Positions 1 through 6,268 of a DNA stretch of 24,198 nucleotides are shown one piece after another. The number at the start of each line of letters is the position of its first letter. Position 1 is the first letter of the stretch. The notes under the pieces are model-generated. The model was given only the letters and a program-made list of their open reading frames with translations, searched no databases and was not told the origin of the DNA. This DNA is from RGIG5579 sp045655865. Lineage in GTDB: Bacteria; Bacillota; Clostridia; Oscillospirales; SIG627. The stretch is taken from positions 1 to 24,198 of the forward strand of contig JAZOQB010000052.1 in assembly GCA_045655865.1 (NCBI GenBank). Reading direction: 5' to 3'. Position numbers and translations under genes: made by a program.

Positions 1-217
1 ATTTTTTTGTAAAAATCAAATCAACAATTTCCGAATTTCATCTGATTTTTCCTGCTATTTTCTATTTTTTTCAAAGAGATATTTCTCGGTTTTCCCCATT
101 TCTTTTTTATTTTATGAATATTTTCCAACTATTGTGTATATTATTAGTTTTTCTTTCCGGGCTTGGTCTTTTTTTATGTGTTTCGGCATATTTTGTACCA
201 ATCATAAGGAGGTTTTT

Positions 218-1396
218 ATGAAAAACAGATCCATTCGCTTTTTTGCCGGCTGCTTCGCCTTCCTTTTTCTCTTACTTTCCCTCCCCGTCGGTGCGGAAAA
301 TGCCGTCCCCACGGAAGCGGCTCCACAGGTAGAGCTGAATCTTCCTTGCAAAAGCGCCTTTCTCATTGAGCAGACCACCGGACAGGTACTTTACGAAAAG
401 AATCCGGACGAACGGCTTCCCCTTGCCAGCGTAACGAAGGTGATGACCTTGCTTCTGGTCATGGAAGCTCTTGAAAACGGTTCCATTTCCCTTACCGAAA
501 ACGTTCCCATTAGCGAAAACGCCGCCTCCATGGGAGGAAGCCAGGTATATTTGGAGCCGGGAGAGAATATTTCATTGGATGAAGTTTTAAAAGCGGTGTT
601 CGTATCCAGCGCCAACGACGGAGCCGTAGCCCTGGCGGAAATGATCTCCGGAAGCGTCGAGGGATTTGTAGCAGCCATGAATGACAAGGCCGCTGCATTG
701 GGGATGCACAACACGATTTTCTATAATCCAACAGGACTGGATGATGTAGAGGTAAATCTTTCCACCGCCAGGGACATCGCTCTGATGTCGGCCGCTCTTT
801 TGCAGTATGAAAAAATCTACGACTACACAAAAATCTGGATCGATTCCATCCGAGGCGGAACCTTTGGGCTATCTAACACCAATAAGCTGATCCGCTTTTA
901 TCCCGGAGCCACCGGGCTGAAAACCGGTTCCACCGGAAAAGCCAAATACTGCATTTCCGCTTCCGCAGAACGAAACGGCTTAAAGCTCTGCGCCGTGGTC
1001 CTGGCCGGAGAAAGTAGCGCCGACCGTTTTCAAGCAGCCAAAACGATGCTGGATTACGGCTTTGCCAATTTTGCATTCTACCAGCCGGAGGATATCGACC
1101 TTCCCAAGATCCGCGTTTGGGGCGGAAAAGAAAGGGAGATCCCCACCTACACAACAGCCAAAGGGATTCTTCTCTCAAAATCCGACTCCACCGGAATCGT
1201 CCCTGAGATCTCGGTGGCAGAAGAACTGACTGCCCCGGTGGAAAAAAATCAAATGGTGGGAAAGATCCAATACAAAAAAGGAGACAAAGTGGTATACGAA
1301 GCGCCTATCCTCGCCGCGCAAGAGGTTCACGCCCTCCGCTTTGGCGACATTCTTCGCAATCTTCTCTGCCTCTTCTTCACAGGAAGCACAGCATAA
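218..1396 (+). CDS. dacF: D-alanyl-D-alanine carboxypeptidase (penicillin-binding protein 5/DacF type)
   Basis: Serine DD-carboxypeptidase that trims the terminal D-Ala of peptidoglycan stem peptides outside the membrane. The 392-residue protein starts with a signal peptide (basic MKNR, hydrophobic core to about residue 24, likely cleavage after V-G-A at 26). All three active-site motifs of the S11 family are visible: S71-V-T-K74, S131-A-N133 and K235-T-G237. A C-terminal beta-rich domain (about 290-370) and a hydrophobic tail (LRNLLCLFF) that could anchor it to the membrane follow. The frame is open further upstream to 134, but the ATG at 218 has AAGGAGG at 206-212, so I chose it. A terminator follows, so it is probably monocistronic. 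The symbol follows the clostridial DacF group; DacB is the alternative. I saw no convincing promoter in the AT-rich 1-205. Confidence 0.93.
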   Translation: MKNRSIRFFAGCFAFLFLLLSLPVGAENAVPTEAAPQVELNLPCKSAFLIEQTTGQVLYEKNPDERLPLASVTKVMTLLLVMEALENGSISLTENVPISENAASMGGSQVYLEPGENISLDEVLKAVFVSSANDGAVALAEMISGSVEGFVAAMNDKAAALGMHNTIFYNPTGLDDVEVNLSTARDIALMSAALLQYEKIYDYTKIWIDSIRGGTFGLSNTNKLIRFYPGATGLKTGSTGKAKYCISASAERNGLKLCAVVLAGESSADRFQAAKTMLDYGFANFAFYQPEDIDLPKIRVWGGKEREIPTYTTAKGILLSKSDSTGIVPEISVAEELTAPVEKNQMVGKIQYKKGDKVVYEAPILAAQEVHALRFGDILRNLLCLFFTGSTA

Positions 1397-1430
1397 CCAT
1401 CTTGCCTCCCCAAAAAAACAGTTCCCTTCT

Positions 1431-1465
1431 GAGAAGAGCATTTTCCGCTCTTCTCTTTTTCTTTT
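1431..1465 (+). terminator. Rho-independent terminator of the carboxypeptidase gene
   Basis: A perfect 9-bp stem, GAGAAGAGC (1431-1439) with GCTCTTCTC (1447-1455), has a 7-nt loop and runs into TTTTTCTTTT. It lies 35 bp after the dacF stop and upstream of the next promoter, so it separates the two transcripts. Confidence 0.9.
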
Positions 1466-1520
1466 CCTTTTTTCTGTTTTCGCCACATCCTTTCTTTTTT
1501 TAAAAAGTTGTTTGATTCTC

Positions 1521-1557
1521 TTGACAAAGTCCCCGCCCCTGCCTACAATTCCAATTG
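1521..1557 (+). promoter_or_regulatory. Sigma-A promoter of the metal ATPase gene with an overlapping palindrome
   Basis: TTGACA (1521-1526), a 17-bp spacer and TACAAT (1544-1549) form a near-consensus vegetative promoter. A palindrome, CAATT-CC-AATTG (1546-1557), overlaps the -10 element and could be an operator. ArsR/SmtB-type repressors often act at such places in front of metal-efflux genes, but no regulator gene is nearby and the site does not clearly match a known consensus. About 110 bp of leader separate the promoter from the ATG. Confidence 0.8.
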
Positions 1558-1664
1558 AATACTTGTTTCACAAAAAAGTGTCAAAGCGTAGGGATGTAAG
1601 CAAAAATCTGTTTTACACTTTGGGCAAACGCCCACTACAGAAATCGAATTGGAGTGTACAGAGA

Positions 1665-3776
1665 ATGAGGAAACAATACGTCATCGAAAACTTAGACTGC
1701 GCGCACTGCGCGATGAAAATGGAAGATGCGGCAAAAAAGGTGAAAGGCGTCACTTTTGTCAGCGTCAATTTTCTTTCCATGAAATTGACTTTAGAGGCGG
1801 AAGACCGCGCGTTTTCTACCGTTCTCCGTCAAGTTCAGAAAGCCTGCAAAGAAGTAGAGCCGGACGTAAAATTCCACGAAAACAAATACAAAATGACCAG
1901 TAACGAAAAAAGCGAGATCGTTCGGATCGCCGTCTCCGTTCTTCTTTTTCTTGCCGCAAATCTTCTGGAGGTCTTTGAAGTTTTCAAAGAAGGAAGTCTC
2001 CTGTTGCTCATCGCCTTCCTTCCCTCGTATTTTTTGGCCGGTTTTGACGTGATCCGCAAAGCCTTTTTAGGACTGTTTCACGGAAAGGTGTTTGATGAAA
2101 ACTTTTTGATGACCCTTGCCACCTTCGGTGCCTTTGCCATCGGAGAAGGAGGAGAAGGGGTCATGGTAATGCTCCTTTATTGCATCGGGGAATTTTTCCA
2201 AGAGTTGGCCGTTTCCAAAAGCCGCCAGAACATTTCCCAGCTAATGAATATTCGTCCGGACAGTGCCAATCTCATTGATAACGGCCAAGAGCGGAGAGTT
2301 CAGCCGGAGGACGTTTCGGTAGGAAGCCTCATTCGCATCAAACCCGGGGAAAAGATACCTCTGGACGGCGTCGTCGTAGAAGGAAGCTCCTTTTTGGATA
2401 CTGCCGCTCTCACCGGAGAAAGCGTACCTTTAAAGGTGGGTGCAGGGGACCAAATAACCAGCGGCTGCGTGAATATGAACGGTTTGCTCACGGTAAAAAC
2501 GGAAAAGAGCTTCGGGGAAAGCTCCGTTTCTAAAATTCTATCTCTCATTGAGGATTCCGGGGATGGCAAAAGCCATGCAGAGCGATTCATTTCCCGTTTT
2601 GCTCGCTATTACACCCCGGTGGTGGTGATCCTGGCTATGGTTTTGGCGGTGATCCCTCCCCTGTTTTCCGGTAACTGGGGCTTTTGGATCCACAAGGCGG
2701 TCACGTGTCTTGTGATCTCTTGCCCGTGCGCCCTTGTGATCTCCGTCCCCTTAAGCTTCTTTGGCGGCATCGGCGGTGCTAGCAGCCAAGGGATCCTGAT
2801 TAAAGGCGCGGAAGTTCTGGAAAAACTGGCAAAAGCCGGTTTGTGCGCCTTTGATAAGACCGGCACCCTCACCCAAGGGCAATTCAAAGTCACAGCCATT
2901 CACCCGGAAATCATCTCTCAAGAAGAACTTTTGGAATTGGCCGCCACCTGTGAAAACTACTCCGACCATCCCATTTCCCTCTCCCTGAAAGCCGCCTTTA
3001 ATCGAGAGATCGACAAGGGCCGCATTGGAAAGATCGAAGAGAACCCGGGAGAAGGGGTCGTGGCTGTCATAGATGGAAACGAATACTTCGTGGGCAATGA
3101 AAAACTGATGAGAAAGTGTGGGATCGCTCTCCATCCTTGCGCCCGGTGCCACCATTCCGGCACAGTGGTCCACGTGGCTAACCGAGAGCAGTATTTAGGC
3201 CACATCGTCATTTCCGACCAGCTTCGACCGGATGCGAAAAAAGCCATTGAAGATTTAAAAGCCTTAGGCGTAAAAAAGACCGCCCTTCTCTCCGGAGACC
3301 AAGAGGAAGTGGCCAAAGAGATCGGACAACAGCTTGGAATACAAGACTGCTATGCAAAGCTTCTCCCCCAAGATAAGCTCGCTGTCATCCAAGAGCTTTC
3401 CTTGCAAAAGCAAGCAGAAGAGACCCTTTTGTTTGTTGGAGACGGCATCAACGATACTCCGGTTCTATTCCACGCAGACGTTGGCATTGCCATGGGCGGT
3501 ATCGGGGCGGACGCCGCGGTAGAAGCGGCAGACGTGGTCCTCATTGACGACCGGCCTTCCAAAGTGGCCCTGGCCATTCAAATCGCCAAAAAGACCCTTT
3601 CCATTGTGTGGCAGAACATCATCCTCTCAGTGGGGATCAAGCTCTTTGTTCTCATACCCAATATCTTTCTTGGCCAGGCCAGCGTTCCCATCGGACTTGC
3701 CATTTTTGCCGATACCGGCGTTTGCATTCTGGCCGTTCTCAACGCCGCCCGCGCTCTGCGCATAAAAAAGCTGTAA
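1665..3776 (+). CDS. cadA: Zn/Cd/Pb-exporting P1B-type ATPase
   Basis: Membrane ATPase that exports divalent soft-metal ions. In the 703-residue protein I see an N-terminal HMA metal-binding domain with C12-A-H-C15, the actuator motif T250-G-E-S253, the transmembrane C353-P-C355 metal site, the phosphorylation site D397 in DKTGTLT, the SDHP motif of the nucleotide-binding domain and the hinge G592-DGIND. The last membrane segments carry G-I-K-L-F and F-A-D-T-G, the lysine and aspartate pattern of the P1B-2 (ZntA/CadA) group, which argues against a copper pump. The frame stays open to 1341, inside dacF, but the ATG at 1665 with GGAG at 1651-1654 begins right at the HMA domain. Oddity: C492-A-R-C495-H-H lies in the nucleotide-binding domain and resembles an extra metal site. 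The exact metal cannot be read from sequence. Confidence 0.92.
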   Translation: MRKQYVIENLDCAHCAMKMEDAAKKVKGVTFVSVNFLSMKLTLEAEDRAFSTVLRQVQKACKEVEPDVKFHENKYKMTSNEKSEIVRIAVSVLLFLAANLLEVFEVFKEGSLLLLIAFLPSYFLAGFDVIRKAFLGLFHGKVFDENFLMTLATFGAFAIGEGGEGVMVMLLYCIGEFFQELAVSKSRQNISQLMNIRPDSANLIDNGQERRVQPEDVSVGSLIRIKPGEKIPLDGVVVEGSSFLDTAALTGESVPLKVGAGDQITSGCVNMNGLLTVKTEKSFGESSVSKILSLIEDSGDGKSHAERFISRFARYYTPVVVILAMVLAVIPPLFSGNWGFWIHKAVTCLVISCPCALVISVPLSFFGGIGGASSQGILIKGAEVLEKLAKAGLCAFDKTGTLTQGQFKVTAIHPEIISQEELLELAATCENYSDHPISLSLKAAFNREIDKGRIGKIEENPGEGVVAVIDGNEYFVGNEKLMRKCGIALHPCARCHHSGTVVHVANREQYLGHIVISDQLRPDAKKAIEDLKALGVKKTALLSGDQEEVAKEIGQQLGIQDCYAKLLPQDKLAVIQELSLQKQAEETLLFVGDGINDTPVLFHADVGIAMGGIGADAAVEAADVVLIDDRPSKVALAIQIAKKTLSIVWQNIILSVGIKLFVLIPNIFLGQASVPIGLAIFADTGVCILAVLNAARALRIKKL

Positions 3777-3881
3777 AAACAAAGCCTTTTACCCGGGCTT
3801 GCAACACCAATCCCCCATCGCCCACCTAACTGCCGCCCAGGCTGCAACAAACTCTAAATTTAACAGATCGATTTCGATGGG

Positions 3882-3917
3882 CTCCTCTGCTGACTTGTCC
3901 GCAGAGGAGTTTTTGTT
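3882..3917 (+). terminator. Rho-independent terminator of cadA
   Basis: The stem CTCCTCTGC (3882-3890) pairs with GCAGAGGAG (3901-3909) around a 10-nt loop and is followed by TTTTTGTT. It ends the cadA transcript just before the next promoter, which begins inside its T-tract. Confidence 0.92.
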
Positions 3918-3972
3918 GTAAAGCCGGTATTTGTATGTTATAATGAAAAAAAGCGAATCAGGTTTTAAAACC
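3912..3972 (+). promoter_or_regulatory. Promoter cassette of the GNAT gene (copy 1 of a repeated cassette)
   Basis: TTGTAA (3916-3921), 17 bp and TATAAT (3939-3944) make a sigma-A promoter. The flanks match those of the glycerate kinase promoter (11654-11703): TTTGTTGTAAAGC before a 10-bp variable stretch, and ATGTTATAATG, seven A and GCGAATC after it. Directly downstream, GGTTTTAAAACC (3961-3972) is a perfect 12-bp palindrome in the expected early transcribed region and could be an operator. The other copy lacks it. Confidence 0.82.
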
Positions 3973-4035
3973 GAAGCGGGCGTGGATAGAATTTCAAGTT
4001 CACAAAGCACCTGTTTAGAAAAGGGAGAAACAGAT

Positions 4036-4503
4036 ATGATCAGAATGGCAAAAGAAAAGGATCTGCAAAAGATAGGGGATCTGTTATCTCAAGTTTGCCT
4101 TGTGCATCACAATGGCAGACCGGATATTTTTAAGGTTGGAAGAAAGTATTCAGAGGAAGAACTCAAAGAGCTTTTGGCGGATGAAAACCGTCCCGTTCTC
4201 GTTCGTGTGGATGATAACGATGAGGTAATGGGATATTGCTTCTGTATGTTTCAGCAGCACGTTGACAATTCGGTGCTGACGGATATTAAGACCTTGTATA
4301 TTGATGATCTGTGTGTGGACGAGAATCTGCGTGGCAAACACATCGGCAAGGAGCTATACCTTGCTGCTACCGAGCTTGCAAAGAAGAGCGGCTGTTACAA
4401 TCTAACGCTCAACGTGTGGAGCTGCAATCCGTCTGCAATGCGTTTCTACAAAGCACAAGGACTTGTTCCGCAAAAGGTTGGGATGGAATTGATATTAAAA
4501 TAG
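4036..4503 (+). CDS. GNAT-family N-acetyltransferase
   Basis: Predicted cytoplasmic acetyl-CoA-dependent acetyltransferase of 155 residues, the usual size for a single GNAT domain. The signature motif A is clear: strand residues D-D-L-C-V-D, then R-G-K-H-I-G-K-E-L, the pyrophosphate-binding R-x-x-G-x-G/A loop at roughly residues 96-106. The ending (N-P-S-A-M-R-F-Y-K-A-Q-G-L) is the typical motif B/C region, where Asn and Tyr help acetyl transfer. The open frame extends upstream to 3931, but the ATG at 4036 has AAGGGAG at 4021-4027 and starts the GNAT fold properly. It is preceded by its own promoter and followed by the T-box promoter, so it is probably transcribed alone. The substrate (amine, amino acid or protein N-terminus) cannot be inferred. 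Confidence 0.88.
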   Translation: MIRMAKEKDLQKIGDLLSQVCLVHHNGRPDIFKVGRKYSEEELKELLADENRPVLVRVDDNDEVMGYCFCMFQQHVDNSVLTDIKTLYIDDLCVDENLRGKHIGKELYLAATELAKKSGCYNLTLNVWSCNPSAMRFYKAQGLVPQKVGMELILK

Positions 4504-4524
4504 CTCATTTTTTCAAAATAGCTA

Positions 4525-4553
4525 TTGACGAAATGAGAAATATTTGCTATAAT
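4525..4553 (+). promoter_or_regulatory. Sigma-A promoter of the T-box operon
   Basis: TTGACG (4525-4530), 17 bp and TATAAT (4548-4553), only 21 bp after the GNAT stop codon. The predicted start near 4560 places the whole T-box in the untranslated leader. Confidence 0.88.
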
Positions 4554-4559
4554 CAGCAA

Positions 4560-4833
4560 ACAAAAACGCAACGATGCGGAATAGTATGCAAAAGACTTTT
4601 CCTACAGAGAGGTGTCGGGTGGTGCAAGACACCGATAAGATTTTGCTGAACTCACCGCGGAGCGGCTGACATGAAAAAACAAGTAGTGGCAGACGGGAAC
4701 TCCCGTAACAGAGTTGAGATGTGTTAGCATCTGAGGTGCATCCCATACGGGGTGAAGAAGAGTGGTACCGCGGAAACAGTGATATTTAACGTTTTCGTCT
4801 CTTTGATTTAACAAGGAGACGAAAGCGTTTTTT
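4560..4833 (+). promoter_or_regulatory. T-box leader, leucine specificity (tRNA-sensing attenuator)
   Basis: This untranslated leader reads the charging state of a tRNA. The conserved T-box, AAGAGTGGTACCGCGG (4759-4774), is present. Stem I shows AGAGAG followed by a GGTGTC/GACACC-type hairpin carrying the GGTGCAA element (about 4609-4634). The specifier region reads GAA-CTC-ACC, giving the specifier codon CTC (leucine) at 4651-4653. The TGGT in the T-box would pair with a tRNA end whose discriminator base is A, as in tRNA-Leu. The terminator is a 14-bp stem (4788-4801 with 4816-4829) ending in a T run. Uncharged tRNA-Leu should favour the antiterminator and allow expression of the two downstream genes. 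The specifier assignment rests on alignment to the consensus by eye, not on folding. Confidence 0.93.
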
Positions 4834-4878
4834 GTTGGCACAAGTAGTTATATTAATATTTTGGAAGGGGTTTCAAAA

Positions 4879-6267
4879 ATGAAAAAGATCAACGTTACTG
4901 ACATTACGCTCAAGAAGCTTTCCCAGGAGCGCGAAGTATCTCTGCTATTCCGTGAAAAGTCCGCGATTGCAAATTGTGCTGATGCAATCGGCGTTGATGC
5001 CATTGAACTTCCTTCGGTAAAATCGGTTCGTGAAGATACGATTATTTATAAAACCATTGCAAAGAACGTACAGAACGCCGTTCTGGCTATTCCGGTAGGG
5101 TTCAGCTGTGATAACGTTGCAATTGCTTGGGAATGTGTAAAGAGCGCCAAGAATCCCCGTCTCCAGGTCGAACTGCCTGTTTCCACCATTCAGATGGAGT
5201 ATACCTATCACGTGAAGCAGGAAAAGATGCTCGAAAAGATTGCAGAACTGATCAAAGCGGCAAAAGAGGTTTGCGCGGATGTTGAGTTTTCTGCACTTGA
5301 CGCCACAAGAGCCGATGAAGATTTTCTGATTTCTGCTGCGAAAGAGGCCGAGGCAAACGGCGCTTCTATGGTCACCCTTTGCGATAATGCGGGTGTTTCT
5401 ACTCCCGATGATATTGCCGCATTGGTATCAAAAGTGAAAGGTTCTGTGACCGTTCCGGTTTATGTTCAGGTGTCTGACCGTGTCAATATGGCGGTGGCAT
5501 CTGCTTTCTCTGCAATCAAAAGCGGGGTCGACGGAATCAAGTGTGCTATGGTGGGAAAACACGTTCTTTTGACCGGCGAGATCTCGGATGCAATGGCGGC
5601 TTGCCAAACCCAGATCGATGCCCAGATCAAACTGAACACCACCAAGATCCACGCTAGCATTGACGATATGACTGCAAGCATTCATCATGGAGAATATGAT
5701 AGCAACGAGAAGGTGAGCGAGAATAAAAAGATTCTGCTGGATTCCGAGTCAGGCCTGGCGCAAGTATCTCAGGCTGCCTGTGTATTGGGTTATGAGCTTT
5801 CGGATTCGGATGTTGGCAATGTATATAAGGCTCTCAAACAGGTATGCGAAAAAAAGAGCTCTGTGGGCGCAAAAGAATTCGAAGCGCTGATTGCAAGCTC
5901 TGCCATGCAGGCGCCTTCTACCTATCACTTTGAAACCTATACAACCACAAGCAGCAACGTGTCCAATTCCATGTCTCAGATCACCTTAAAGTTCAAGGAC
6001 GAGACCATTTGCGGTGTAAGCGGTGGCGACGGCCCAATTGATTCTGCATTCCGCGCAATCGAGCAATGCATCGGGCATCACTATGAACTGGATGACTACC
6101 AGGTGCAGTCTGTAACGGAAGGCAAAGAAGCTTTGGGCTCTGCGCTTGTCAGACTCCGTAACAACGGCAAACTCTACTCCGGCAACGGAACTTCCACCGA
6201 CATTGTGGCAGCCAGTATCAGAGCATACATCAACGCGCTGAACAAGATCGTATCCGAGGAGGCGTAA
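4879..6267 (+). CDS. LeuA-like protein (2-isopropylmalate synthase homologue) lacking the catalytic residues
   Basis: This 462-residue protein aligns along its length with 2-isopropylmalate synthase, but every catalytic motif is replaced. The R-D-G-x-Q motif reads K12-K-L-S-Q16. The active-site Glu of F-S-x-E-D is Leu140. The D-T-V-G motif reads D-N-A-G. The metal-binding H-x-H is Q197-V-S199. The N-G-I-G-E-R-A-G-N loop is unrecognisable. The linker that normally carries the catalytic G-I-H motif is missing, which makes the protein about 60 residues shorter than E. coli LeuA. In contrast, the C-terminal LeuA dimer/regulatory domain (about 345-460) looks intact, with GGDGPID, an L-D-D-Y stretch and S-T-D-I-V-A-A-S; in true LeuA this domain binds leucine. 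ATG 4879 follows GGAAGGGG at 4863-4870; an in-frame TTG at 4861 is unlikely. It lies behind a leucine T-box and is coupled to the next gene. I infer a pseudoenzyme, perhaps a leucine sensor or ligase partner. Ordinary leucine synthesis is unlikely. Confidence 0.85.
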   Translation: MKKINVTDITLKKLSQEREVSLLFREKSAIANCADAIGVDAIELPSVKSVREDTIIYKTIAKNVQNAVLAIPVGFSCDNVAIAWECVKSAKNPRLQVELPVSTIQMEYTYHVKQEKMLEKIAELIKAAKEVCADVEFSALDATRADEDFLISAAKEAEANGASMVTLCDNAGVSTPDDIAALVSKVKGSVTVPVYVQVSDRVNMAVASAFSAIKSGVDGIKCAMVGKHVLLTGEISDAMAACQTQIDAQIKLNTTKIHASIDDMTASIHHGEYDSNEKVSENKKILLDSESGLAQVSQAACVLGYELSDSDVGNVYKALKQVCEKKSSVGAKEFEALIASSAMQAPSTYHFETYTTTSSNVSNSMSQITLKFKDETICGVSGGDGPIDSAFRAIEQCIGHHYELDDYQVQSVTEGKEALGSALVRLRNNGKLYSGNGTSTDIVAASIRAYINALNKIVSEEA

Positions 6268-6268
6268 C

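Noticed and set aside
1621..1634. Hairpin in the cadA leader as a metal or other riboswitch
   Set aside because: It is only a 5-bp stem with no conserved core of any riboswitch class I know and no terminator or sequestered ribosome binding site.
1341..1664. N-terminal extension of the metal ATPase back into dacF
   Set aside because: It overlaps the dacF end, the terminator and the promoter; the ATG at 1665 begins exactly at the HMA domain with a ribosome binding site.
4522..4841. Short open frames in the T-box region
   Set aside because: The sequence is fully explained as a structured RNA leader; the frames lack start signals.
4879..6267. Calling this gene a functional leuA for leucine biosynthesis
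   Set aside because: All catalytic and metal-binding motifs are replaced and the catalytic linker is shortened; overall similarity and the leucine T-box alone would give a misleading label.
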